Of a stretch of DNA of 64,000 nucleotides, positions 52,350-62,044 are shown one piece after another (within the stretch, counting starts at the first letter, position 1; each line of letters begins with the position of its first letter). The notes beneath the pieces are model-generated. The model searched no databases, had not been told where the DNA came from, and was given only the letters and a program-made list of their open reading frames with translations. The position numbers and the translations under genes are program-made. Origin of the DNA: Piliocolobus tephrosceles (Eukaryota > Chordata > Mammalia > Primates > Cercopithecidae); the NCBI RefSeq assembly GCF_002776525.5, contig NC_045436.1, forward strand, positions 160,169,990 to 160,233,989. The letters run 5' to 3'.

Positions 52350-52830
52350 CACTGCACATTAGAATCACCTGCATGACTTTTAAATAGTCTCAAAGCGGCC
52401 AGGTGTGATGGCTCATACCTGTAATCCCAGCACTTTGGGAGGCCAAGGCGGGTGGATCACCTGAGGTCAGGAGTTCAAGACCAGCCTGATCATCAAGGTG
52501 AAACCCAGTCTCTACTAAAATTACAAAAATTAGCCAGGCGTGGTGGCAGGCCCCTGTACTCCCAGCTACTCAGGAGGCTGAGGCAGGAGAATTGCTTGAA
52601 CCCAGGAGGCGGAGGTTACAGTGAGCCAAGATCATGCCACTACACTCTAGCCTGAGCGACGGAGCAAGACTCTGTCTCAAAAAAAAAAAAAAGTCTCAAA
52701 GCCCAGGCCACATCTATTTCAGTTAAAACCAAATCCTCAGGGCTAGAACACAGGCTTCAGAACTTTTTTGAAGATTCCATTGTGTAGCCAAGGTTGAAAT
52801 TTACTGATCCAGGACCACTTTCCTCCCCTC
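52350..52830 (+). mobile_element. MER5A-like DNA transposon split by an Alu
   Basis: Pieces 52350-52396 (CTGCACATTAGAATCACCTG) and 52693-52830 (AAACCAAATCCTCAGGGC... AAGGTTGAAATTTACTG). Confidence 0.72.
52397..52692 (+). mobile_element. Alu in MER5A
   Basis: TSD AGTCTCAAAGC at 52386-52396 and 52693-52703. Confidence 0.96.
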
Positions 52831-52939
52831 CCACAAGTCATATGTTAATCATCTTCCCCCTTCACAGAGTGTGGTAAGCTGTCATTCAACTAGCAAATAC
52901 TTATGGGAGGCTGGTGAGCCTTATCAGTGTGGTCTGGTA

Positions 52940-53820
52940 TCTGGTGCCAAAGAGTTGGAGTTGCAAAGCCTGACTGGACCCATACTGTTACCAATAGAAG
53001 GTGTCTAGGTTCTCAGAATCTCGAACAAAGAACTGGACAACGGCCGGGTGTGCTGGCCCATTCCTGTAATCCCAGCACTCTGGGAGTCCGAGATGGGTGG
53101 ATCACCTGAGTCAGGAGTTTGAGACCAGCCTGGCCAACATGGCAAATCCCCATCTCTAGTAAAAATACAAAAATTAGCCGGGCGTGGTGGTGTGTGCCTG
53201 TAAGCCCAGCTACTCGGGAGGCTGAGGCAGGAGAATTACTTGAATCCGGGAGACGGGGGTTGCAGGGAGCCAAGATCTTGCCACTACACTCCAACCCGGT
53301 GACAGAGGGAGACGCCACCGTCTCAAAAAAAAAAAAAAAAGGGACAAAAAGCACAAACAAAGTGAGGAAAGCAAAAGCAGGGATTCATTGAGAATGAAAG
53401 TACACGCCACAGTGTGGGAGTGGGCGTGAGCATAGGCGCTCAAGAGCCCCAGTTACCAAATTTTCTGGGGTTTCAATACTCTAGGGGTTTCCCATTGGTT
53501 ACTTGGTGTATGCTCTGTATAAATGAAGAGAATGAAGCGAAGTTATGGAGTCATTTACTAAGAATGCGCCCTATGTAAATGGAGAGGATGTTACCTGTGT
53601 GTGACCTATGTAACAGAGAGGATGAATGTGAAGTTACAAAGTATAAATGGTGTAAATGGAGAGGATGACGAGGGCTTACAAAGCCGTTCGCATTCCTATC
53701 ACTGCTGAAGTGCTTTCATTTGATTAAGCCAGAGTGGATCGGCCTTATGTTCCCTTACTGCAAGGCCCTATTCTCCTGCCTCAATACTAGCTATGGGTCT
53801 TCAGAAAAGAGGCCGCTTTG
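52940..53820 (-). mobile_element. Putative ERV LTR, family unassigned, split by an Alu
   Basis: Pieces 52940-53041 and 53341-53820. AAAGTACACGCCACAGTGTGG, TCCCATTGGTTACTTGGTG, repeated TATGTAAATGGAGAGGATG-type units and CCCTATTCTCCTGCCTC suggest a minus-strand solo LTR. The subfamily is uncertain. Confidence 0.5.
53042..53340 (+). mobile_element. Alu
   Basis: GGCCGGGTGTGCTGGC start; A16 tail; GGACAA on both sides. Confidence 0.94.
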
Positions 53821-54211
53821 AGAGCCTCGGTCTCCAGTTTGTCAAACAAAACCATGAACATGGTGCTATGACGCCTGGCCAGCCTGCTTTGCAGAGCAAG
53901 ATAAGGTTGAGGGTTAGGGAAGATGCAATTAGGTCACTTCAAATGTCTGGCAAGCTCTGAATCACTGTAGAAATATCCATCATTAGCATGCTGACCTTCT
54001 AGTGGGCCCATGGACAGATCTCAGACTTAGGGGTTTAGGGGGAGCTAAATCTGAATCTGAATCCGTATGTTCAGACTTAGGGGTTTAGGGGGAGCTAAAC
54101 CTGAATCTGAATCCGTATGTTAACACAGTTCCAGGTAAGATGCAGGCACATTAATGGTTGAGAAGAAGTTAGGATGCAAATTTGGGCTCAGTGGGTCTTG
54201 AGTGGGGCTGA
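53821..54211. other. Non-Alu stretch with a 50-bp tandem duplication
   Basis: See 54021-54120; otherwise unrecognised. Confidence 0.4.
54021..54120. repeat. Tandem duplication, two 50-bp units
   Basis: TCAGACTTAGGGGTTTAGGG... to CTGAATCCGTATGT at 54021-54070 is repeated at 54071-54120 with one T/C difference. Confidence 0.97.
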
Positions 54212-54391
54212 GAATCTGCACGTCTAAGGAGTTTTTAGGTGATGCCAATGCATGCAATCACAGCTTTAGAACGGCGATTCTCAGCTCCAGCTGTTTAGGG
54301 CCACATAAGAGGCAACATCTAACCCCCTCCAGGTCGACTGAATCAGAATCTGAGGTGTTCCTGAGCACAAGCATTTGTACAGATCTCCCTG
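54212..54391 (+). mobile_element. MER5-type composite, copy B
   Basis: Parallel to copy A (43578-43783) with about a 25-bp deletion; shares AGGAGTTTTTAGGTGATGCC, CACATAAGAGGC and GAGGTGTTCCTGAGCACAAG. Confidence 0.65.
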
Positions 54392-54562
54392 TGCCGGGCG
54401 TGGTGGCTCATGCCTGTAACTCCAGCACTTTGGGAGGCTGAGGAATGAGGATTGCTTGAGCCCAGGAGATCGAGACTGCAGTGAGCTGTGATCGCACCAC
54501 TAAACTCCAGAGCCTGGGTGACAGAATCAGATCCTGTCTCAAAAAAATAAAAAATAAAAAAT
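54392..54562 (+). mobile_element. Alu with left-right arm fusion
   Basis: GCCGGGCGTGGTGGC, then GGATTGCTTGAGCCCAGGAG; AGATCTCCC before, ACATCTCCC after. Confidence 0.92.
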
Positions 54563-54955
54563 AACATCTCCCCAGGTTCAGCTAGAATATGGATAATGAA
54601 GGAACGCCTATTTTCCAGATTCCTGGAAATCAGGGCTCCAAAACCTTGAAGGCAAACTCAGCTCCTCTCTCATGCACCCTCCCTGGGTCTAACTGCTGTG
54701 GGATCCCATCGGTTGTCACAGACGGGTAGCTCCACCACCATCTTCCTTCCATGGCTGCTGCCCAGTCCTCAAATCGCTCCCATCTGGGTGGCGTCAGGCC
54801 CATAGCAGGATTTGGACAATGACCCCGGCCTCCTGTGCTGGGAAGTGCTCCACAGTTGCCCCCCACCGCTGTCATTAGCCAGGAGCTGTGCAAATCTTGC
54901 AGGCAGCGTCCACTCACAGCAGCTCTTGCTATTATTACTATTACAAGGAATAGTT
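54563..54955. other. Non-Alu stretch
   Basis: GC-moderate; a 129-codon minus frame (54630-55019) runs into an Alu and has no domain. Not a gene on this evidence. Confidence 0.35.
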
Positions 54956-55247
54956 GGCCAGGCTTGGTGGCTTGAGTTTGTAATCCCAGCCCTTTGGGAG
55001 GCCAAAGCGGGTGGATCACAAGGTCAGGAGTTCACGACCAGCCTGACCAACATGGTGAAACCCTGTCTCTAATAAAAATTTAAAAACATAGCTGGACATG
55101 GTGGCACATGCCTGTAATCCCAGCTACTCAGGAGGGTGAGACAGGAGAATCACTGGAACCCGGGAGGTGGAGGTTGGGGTGAGCCAAGATCGCACTATTG
55201 CACTCCAGCCTGGGCAAGAACAAAACTCTGTCAAAACAAACAAAAAA
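54956..55247 (+). mobile_element. Alu
   Basis: TSD TACAAGGAATA at about 54941-54951 and 55251-55261. Confidence 0.95.
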
Positions 55248-55261
55248 CCTACAAGGAATAC

Positions 55262-55865
55262 TCTACAGGCTGCTTCTCCCTTCCTAGAGGCCTTCCCAGT
55301 TGCCGAACTGTCCAGTTGCAATGCATGCACTTGACCCCCGAGCTAGCCAGGCTGAGGAATGGGCTACGTCTGCATTTCTAATGTCCTCATCCTGAGCCTC
55401 CTTCCTGCGCCTCCTCCTTCTAGAACTGCAACAAGGCAAAAACAGGGAGAGTCCTGCTCTGTGACTCCTAATTAGTGTGTGGAAAGAGTCCTTTGTGATC
55501 CACAGATGAAAGGCCACTCTCTGGGGGATGTCATTACCGTGATGAGTTTCCCCATCTATAAAGTGGACTTTAATGAGGCTGCTTGTTTACGGAGCTCCTG
55601 AGATGAAAAGGGTGTGATGGGCAGGATGCTGATGAGGCTTGGCTTGGGAGCCAGCCTGAGGTTCCATGAGGGGAAGCCTCCTTCCTTCGCTCACTCTGGC
55701 CCCAGCCGCCAGAAAGGAGCATTGGCCAGCTCTGTGGGGACAGAACGGGGGTGAGAATGGAGAGAAGGGAGGGGGGTAGGGATAAGAAAAGGAGGTGATT
55801 GGTGGCCCACAAAGCTACATCTGAAAGGGAGGGAAGCCCAAGAGGGAAAGCAGAGGATTAGGCCC
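55262..55865. other. Non-Alu stretch
   Basis: No gene or repeat recognised; purine-rich GGAGGGGGG near 55770. Confidence 0.35.
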
Positions 55866-55899
<34 letters not shown>

Positions 55900-56288
55900 A
55901 TGTGTGTGTCCGTGTGTGTTTCTGCATGTGTGTCTGTGTGTGTGTATGTGTGTGTGTGTGTGTCTGTGTTTCTGCACGTGTGTCTGTGTGTGTGTCTCTG
56001 TGTGTGTTTCTGCTTGTGTGTCTCTGTGTCTGTTTCTACCTGTCTGTGTGTGTGCGTCTGTGTCTCTGTGTGTGTTTCTGTGTGTGTGTCTCTGTGTGTG
56101 TCTGTGTGTATGTCTCTGTGTGTGTCTGTGTACGTCTGTGTGTGTGTCTCTGTGCGTGTCTGTGTGTGTGCCTCTGTGTGTGTAAAGTGTGGGGTGCTGT
56201 GCCTGAAGAACCCTTCGTTGTTACTGGTGTGTGTGTCTGTATGTGTCTCTGTGTGTATGTGTGTCTGTGTGTGTGTGTGTCTGTGTGC
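55866..56288. repeat. Complex TG/CTGTG minisatellite
   Basis: Long alternating purine-pyrimidine tract of TGTGTG with interspersed TCTG, TTCTGCA and TCTCTG variants, interrupted at 56180-56227 by a 48-bp MIR-derived piece. Open frames of 100-180 codons here (Cys/Val-rich or His/Thr-rich) are composition artefacts. Confidence 0.96.
56180..56227 (+). repeat. 48-bp copy of MIR segment 57219-57266 inside the TG tract
   Basis: GTGTAAAGTGTGGGGTGC... to GTTGTTACTGG matches the source at 44 of 48 positions with no gaps. Confidence 0.92.
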
Positions 56289-56699
56289 ATTCATCACCAA
56301 GGTGGACACATAAGGTCCCAGCCTTGAGGTCAGGAAGAAACCATGTGTTTCTACTCCAAATTCCAAGAATTCATTAAGCTGAAGCTGAAATTAGTTATGG
56401 CTCAGGTGATGTGACTGTTCCAGTTTTCAGCCAGAGCCCTGTGGAGCCCCTCCAGGTTTCAGATGCCTGGACTAGGGAAGAGGAGTGGGAGGGACCTGGC
56501 TGGGGCACACAGCAGCCCTCCCCCTTCAACCCAAACCCTGCCTTGTGGGCTGTTTTTACTTTAGACTTCCTTACAAGATTTCATTGGAAGAGATTTCAAT
56601 GGCTTACAAATGCTTGCAAAACACAGTCTGGGGGCAGGAAAAAAATAAAGGAAATGCAAAGGGCTCTCCCAGTGTCAGAATAGCATACTTGTAAGGAAC
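56289..56699. other. Non-Alu stretch
   Basis: No feature recognised; overlapping 69-90-codon frames lack domains. Confidence 0.35.
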
Positions 56700-57300
56700 A
56701 CAAACCTCAGGGACAGATGGCCTGGCTCTTAGCTTTGTGATCTTGAGCAAACTGCCTCACATCTCTGTGTTGGTTCCTGAACAGTAAAGTGTGTGTTAAA
56801 AATAGTAGCTGCTGGCCAGGCGCGGTGGCTGGCGCCTGTAATCCCAGCACTTTGGGAGGCCAAGGTGGGCCGATCACGAGGTCAGGAGCTCGAGACCAGC
56901 AGCCTGGCCAGCACGGTGTCTCTACTAAAAACTACAAGAACTAGCTGGGCGTGGTGTAAAAATACAACCAATACAAGGTTGTAAAAATACAACCCCGTCT
57001 CTACTAAAAAATACAAGAACTAGCTGGGTGTGGTGGCACGTGCCTGTAGTCCCAGCTACTCAGGAGGCTGAGGCAAGAGAATCGCTAGAACCCGGGAGGT
57101 TGCAGTGGGCTGAGATTGTGCCACTGCACTCCAGCCTGGGCAACAGAGTGAGACTCTGTCTCAAAAAAAAAAAGTACCTGTGTTTTGGGGTTGCTATGAG
57201 AATTGCATGAGTTCATCCGTGTAAAGTGTAGGGTGCTGTGCCTGAAGCACCCATCATTGTTACTGGGAACCTCTATCTCCCCCTGTCAAATGTGCCGGGT
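56700..57300 (+). mobile_element. MIR split by an Alu
   Basis: 56700-56814 has CTTGAGCAAACTGCCTCAC; 57173-57300 has TTGCTATGAGAATTGCATGAG and the 3' end. Near-TSD AGTAGCTG/AGTACCTG. Confidence 0.78.
56815..57172 (+). mobile_element. Alu with internal duplication and filler
   Basis: GTCTCTACTAAAAACTACAA...GGTG (56918-56956) recurs at 56997-57035. A 40-bp filler between them contains GTAAAAATACAACC twice. Confidence 0.92.
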
Positions 57301-57328
57301 GCAGTGCCTGACACTTGCTTCCACAGAT

Positions 57329-57482
57329 GCTTCTTTTTATTTTTAATTTTTATTTATTATTATTATTTTTTAGAGAAGGGATCTCACTATGTTGCCCAGG
57401 CTGGCCTCTCCTGGCTCGAGCAATTCTCCTACCTCGACCTCCCAAAGTGTGGGAATTACAGGTGTGAGCCACTATGCCCGAC
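57329..57482 (-). mobile_element. Alu left-monomer fragment
   Basis: (ATT)n head; CACAGATGCTT before and CACAGACACTT after. Confidence 0.88.
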
Positions 57483-57640
57483 CCACAGACACTTCGTGAA
57501 ATCCTCTACAAATATATGCCGACCCATTGCACAGATAAGGACATCAAGGCTTGGGGAGGGAAGTGGAAGAATCACAGATGGAGTCCCAGCCAGGACTGCA
57601 AGCCAGGGCTTCCTGCTGCTACTCTCAGGACTAGAAGGGA
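57483..57640 (-). mobile_element. MIR fragment
   Basis: CCATTGCACAGATAAGGACATC and GTCCCAGCCAGGACTGCAAG match a reverse MIR core. Confidence 0.6.
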
Positions 57641-57879
57641 AGAGCTGTTTCTCAGAGAGCTGCTGTCCCCGCACTGAGGTCAGTCCTTTACACTCTGGCC
57701 TTCTCCACCTTGCTCTGTCCACCTGGGTGAGCAACCAGCTCAAGATATGAGCTCATCAACCCCCAAACAACAGGAGCAGGAGGTCCCCGCAGTGACTGAC
57801 AAAGGCTGTGACTGATCCATTGTGAAGGGGCCCTGGTAGCCAAGGATGGGATTAAAGTTTCTTTAAACTGTGCCCGTTC

Positions 57880-58370
57880 ACTCTAGGTTAGTGTTTCTCC
57901 AAAGGTGATCTCTGGATCTTCCATTTCAGAACCTTCAGGGTCTCTCATTGAAATATAGATTTCAGCCCTGCACAGTGGCTCACACCTGCAATCCCAGCAC
58001 TTTGGGAGGCTGAGGCAGGCAGATCGCTTGAGGCCAGGAGTTTGGGACCAGCTCAACAAACATGGCCAAACCCTGTCTCTACTAAAAATACAAGAATTAG
58101 CCAGACATGGTGTCACATGCCCGTAATCCCAACTACTTGGCAGGCTGAGGCACAAGAATCGCTTGAACTCCGGAGATAGAGGTTGCAGTGAGCCGAGATC
58201 GCATGCCACTGCACTCCAGCCTGGGCAACTAAGTGAGACTCTGTCTCAAAAAATAAAATAAATAAATAAATATATATATATATATATAAAGTACAGATTT
58301 CTTGGCCTCAAAAGAATTAAATTCCAACCTCTAGAGAAGAGGCCCATCTCACGGTAAATTGCTTTTGGGG
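57880..58370. mobile_element. MER5-type relic split by an Alu
   Basis: TTAGTGTTTCTCCAAAGGTG (57890-) and TTTCTTGGCCTCAAAAGAATT (58297-) resemble MER5A/B; TA(T/C)AGATTTC flanks the Alu. Confidence 0.5.
57966..58255 (+). mobile_element. Alu
   Basis: GCCCTGCACAGTGGC start; tail (AAAT)n then (TA)n to 58288. Confidence 0.93.
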
Positions 58371-58385
58371 AAAAAAAAGAAAAGA

Positions 58386-58655
58386 GGCTGGGCACGGTGG
58401 CTCATGCCTGTAATCCCAGCACTTTGGGAGACCCAGACTGGTGGATCACAAGGTCAAGAGATTGAGACCATCCTGGCCAACAGGTGAAACCCCATCTCTA
58501 CTAAAAATACAAAAATTAGCTGGGCATGGTGGCACAGCTATTCGGGAGGCTGAGGCAGGAGAATCGCTTGAACCCAGGAGGCGGAGGTTGCAGTGAGCAG
58601 TGATTGCGCCACTGTACTCTAGCCCAGGTGACAGAGCGAGACTCTGTCTCAAAAA
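58386..58655 (+). mobile_element. Alu with linker deletion
   Basis: GGCTGGGCACGGTGGC; GGTGGCACAGCTATTCGGG lacks about 20 bp. Confidence 0.93.
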
Positions 58656-58692
58656 AATAAATAAAAATAAATAAGAAAAAGGTAAGGAAAAA

Positions 58693-58992
58693 GCCGAGCG
58701 GGGTGGCTCATGCCTATAATCCCAGCTCTTTGGGAGGCCAAAGTGGGCAGATCACCTGAGGTCAGGAGTTCGAGACCAGCTTGGCCAACATGGTGAAACC
58801 CCATCTTTACTAATAATACAAAAATTAGCCAGGCATGGTGGCAGGTGCCTGTAATCCCAGTCACTCAGGAGGCTGAGGCAGGAGAATTGCTTGAACCCAG
58901 GAGGCGGAGGTTGCAGTGAGCTAAGATCATACCACTGCACTCCAGCCTGGGCAACAGAGCGAGACTCTGTCTCAAAAAAAAAAAAAAAAAAA
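58693..58992 (+). mobile_element. Alu
   Basis: GCCGAGCGGGGTGGC start; A20 tail. Confidence 0.94.
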
Positions 58993-59779
58993 GGAAAATA
59001 AATGAAAAGAAAAAATAGAGAAGGAGCCCCACTATCTGAATGTAGCAAGCACCCAGGAGATTCTGGTCTTCCAAGGGTAGAGATCCCTGGGTTCATGCCC
59101 TGTGTGGGGTGTGTGAGGGATGGGCTTGTTCCTCTGACCCTCTCCCTGCCTCTGGGCTCAGGGTTAAGCCCCCCGCCTAGAACCCTGGCTCCAGAGTAGT
59201 GAGGCCTTTTCTGTCTGAGGCCCAAACCCACTTCACATCGCAAAACCCTGCCTGGCACAAGTGGATACTCAAGCCCCAGGAAGCTGTCCTGAACTGAGCT
59301 GCATTTGCCTATCCTGGGTGTGGCTCTTGCCTACTTATCTCCTGTGTGTAATTTTGCCTCTTTCTTCTATTCCCTTTTGCCATGACCTCTTCTCCAACCC
59401 TTTCTGTCCTTAGTTGCCCTTTTCCCACCTGAAAAATGCAGGTGCTGCTCTTGTACTTCTCCTAGATCCTTTCTTACAAAATATTTAAGGAGCTGAGTAA
59501 CCAGTAACTGCTGTCCCCTTTTGGAGATGCAGCAACCTCTCCCTGCCACACGCACAGTTTCGAAGTGATTTATGGAGGGGGCTGCAGGTGGCTACTGGAA
59601 GGAGTTGTGTGCACCAAGGTGGGTTTCTATGTCTGAGCAAGAACAGCCAGAAATTGCCTTGCCATGGACTAGACTGTGGCTCTCTTTCCTACCAGAGGCT
59701 GCCAAAAAAGGAATGCTAAGGTGGGCCAGTTGAGAAGATAATTCCGAAGAAAGTGAGAGGAATATAAAATCTAAGAGGA
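58993..59779. other. Non-Alu stretch holding the source of a local duplication
   Basis: 59176-59266 recurs at 60113-60203. Minus frame 58752-59258 is mostly Alu. Nothing else recognised. Confidence 0.4.
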
Positions 59780-59898
59780 AGGCCAAGTAGTGTGCTCCTG
59801 TAGTCCGAGTTACTCAGGATCTGAGGCGGGAGGATCACTTGATCCCAGGAGTTCGAGTCCAGCCAGGGCAACATAGCAAGACCCCATCTTAAGAAAAA
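59780..59898 (+). mobile_element. Alu monomer fragment
   Basis: A(A/G)ATCT(A/G)AGAGGAA on both sides; AAGTAGTGTGCTCCTGTAG then GACCCCATCTTAAG. Confidence 0.9.
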
Positions 59899-60109
59899 AA
59901 GATCTGAGAGGAATTTGTTGAGAGATGTTTTATAAAAAGAAAACATGCAGAAGGTGAGCTTCATCTGTTAATTTGTTGTAAATGTTCTGATGTAAGATGA
60001 AGGTGGAATGGGATCTAATGATACAGGTCTGATTTAGTGTAGGTATAAGCCTGTTAGATCTCATTCCTCAAGAAGTGCCCCCTTAATACAGGCATAAAGG
60101 ATTATACCT

Positions 60110-60200
60110 CTCCCAGAACCCTGGCTCCAGAGTAGTGAGACCTTTTTTGGGCTGAGGCCCAAACCTACTTCACGTTGCAAAACTCGGCCTGGCAAGAGTA
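60110..60200 (+). repeat. ~90-bp copy of 59176-59266
   Basis: AGAACCCTGGCTCCAGAGTA... and CTGAGGCCCAAACC are shared. Flanked by the 10-bp direct repeat GATTATACCT at 60100-60109 and 60201-60210. Confidence 0.9.
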
Positions 60201-60226
60201 GATTATACCTATATTAAGGGCGTGGT

Positions 60227-60447
60227 TTTGTTTTTGTTTTTGTTTTTGTTTTTTTTTTTTTTTTGAGACTCTGTCAGCTCACTGCAACCCCCGTCTCCCA
60301 GGTTCAAGTGATTCTCCTGCCTCAGCCTCCCAAGTAGCTGGGATTACAGGGGTGTACCACCACACCCAGCTAATTTTTGTATGTTTAATAGAGACGGGGT
60401 TTTCCATGTTGTCCAGGCTGGTCTCGAACTCCTGACCTCAGGTGATA
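60227..60447 (-). mobile_element. Alu, truncated both sides
   Basis: (TTTTTG)n head, GAGACTCTGTCAGCTCACTG skips about 45 bp; ends at CTCAGGTGATAAGG. AAGGG(C/G)GT on both sides. Confidence 0.9.
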
Positions 60448-60474
60448 AGGGGTATTTTTTGAGGAATGAGCAGG

Positions 60475-60690
60475 AAGCAGTGGAATGGAGTGAGGGCCTG
60501 GGCTTTGCTGTTGGATTCACCTGGAAATCGGTATAGGCCCATCACAAGCTGTGTGGCCTTAGGAAAATTACTTCATCTCTCTGTGCCTCCGTGTCCCTAT
60601 TAATAAAACGGTGACAATCACAAAACCACATGGGTGTGTGGTGAAGACCTAATGAAGCCATAATGTAGTATTCCCGGCATAGTTGAGTGT
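60475..60690 (+). mobile_element. MIR, near full length
   Basis: AAGCAGTGGAATGGAGTGAGG, ACAAGCTGTGTGGCCTTAGG, ATTACTTCATCTCTCTGTGCC and GTGGTGAAGACCTAATG. Confidence 0.83.
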
Positions 60691-61020
60691 CCCATAGTCC
60701 ATGATTCCCTGTCTTTCTGGACAGCTCAAAACTGGTGGTACAAGGAGGTACAGGACTTCTAGGCAAAGTCATTGATCAAAAGACAAATGCAGGTTCCAGT
60801 CTTCAGGTATGAAGAAGGAAAAGAAGACGGGTGATTATGAACAACGAAGAGACACTAAATACCTTATAAAAATACATAACAATAAATAGCTCCGGTCTGG
60901 GCCTAGGCATTTTTCCAACCAGCAGCAGCTTTTAGACTGTTCAAATGTTCAAATTCATCCTCAACAGCGGCCTATTTAGGAGGCTATCTTTCTCTCTACC
61001 TGCTAATTTTTTTATTTTTA
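60691..61020. other. Non-Alu stretch
   Basis: Nothing recognised. Confidence 0.3.
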
Positions 61021-61027
61021 TTTTTTC

Positions 61028-61321
61028 TTCTTCTTTTTTGAGATGGAGTCTTGCTCTGTCGCCCAGGCTAGAGTGCAGTGGTGTAATCTTAGCTCACTGC
61101 AACCTCCGCCTCCTGGGTTCAAGTGATTCTCCTGCCTCAGCCTCCTGAGTAGCTGGGATTACAGGTGCTTGCCACCACGCCTGGCTAACTTTTGTATTTT
61201 TAGTAGAGTCGAGGTTTCACCATATTGGTCGGGCTGGTCTGAAACTCCTGACCTTGTAATCCGCCTGCCTTGGCCTCCCAAAGTGCTGGGATAATTATAG
61301 GCGTTGAGCCACTGTACTTGG
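61028..61321 (-). mobile_element. Alu
   Basis: GAGATGGAGTCTTGC to CCACTGTACTTGGC. Confidence 0.94.
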
Positions 61322-61324
61322 CTG

Positions 61325-61440
61325 TTTTTTTTTTTTTTTTTTTTTAAATAGAGATGGGGGTCTTGCTGTGTTGACAAGGCTGGTCTTGAACTCCTGGCCT
61401 CAAGTGATCCTCCCATCTTGGCCTCCCAAAGTGCTGTGAT
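61325..61440 (-). mobile_element. Alu fragment running into the gap
   Basis: T20 head, AAATAGAGATGGGGGTC to AAAGTGCTGTGAT. Confidence 0.87.
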
Positions 61441-61540
61441 NNNNNNNNNNNNNNNNNNNNNNNNNNNNNNNNNNNNNNNNNNNNNNNNNNNNNNNNNNNN
61501 NNNNNNNNNNNNNNNNNNNNNNNNNNNNNNNNNNNNNNNN
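61441..61540. other. Assembly gap, 100 N
   Basis: Exactly 100 N, probably a gap of unknown size inside an Alu cluster. Confidence 1.
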
Positions 61541-61758
61541 GAGATCACCGCAGCCTCAACCTCCCACACTCAAGTGCTCCTCCCACTGCAGACTCCTGAG
61601 GACTACAGGTGCATGCCACCATGCCCTGTTAATTTTTGTTTTTTGTAGAGACAGTCTCACTATGTTGTTCAACCTGTTTCAAACTCCTGGGCTCAAATAA
61701 TCCTCCTGTCCTGGCCTCCCAAAGTGCTGGGATTATAGGAGTGAGCCACTGTACCTAG
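61541..61758 (-). mobile_element. Alu
   Basis: GAGATCACCGCAGCC to CCACTGTACCTAGCC. CTCTAC(C/T)TGCTAATTTT before 61028 and after 61758 bounds the cluster. Confidence 0.92.
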
Positions 61759-61799
61759 CCTCTACTTGCTAATTTTCTGCAGGAAAGTTCAGTAATTTC

Positions 61800-62040
61800 A
61801 ACAACAATAGTATCAACCACATGGACAGCAATGATGAAGGTGCCATGACCTGGGCTGTGTGATGGGTGACCATGGTCTCACTGAATCCTCTAGACCTTCT
61901 GAAGTGGTGGTGTGACTGCCAGTCACCATCTTCAGATGCCGGTGCTTGGAGGTCACCTCGCCCAAAGTCATGCAGCAGCAATGTGGCACCACCAGGACTC
62001 GGATCCAGGCCTGATTGGGGGTGGCGAGGGCTGCAGAGCA
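61800..62040 (-). mobile_element. MIR
   Basis: TCGCCCAAAGTCATGCAGC and GGACTCGGATCCAGGCCTG are the reverse of the MIR core. Confidence 0.75.
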
Positions 62041-62044
62041 CTCT

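Noticed and set aside
55815..56366. 183-codon His/Thr-rich and 153-codon Cys/Val-rich frames
   Set aside because: Translation of the TG repeat. No start context, codon bias or domain, and present on both strands and all frames.
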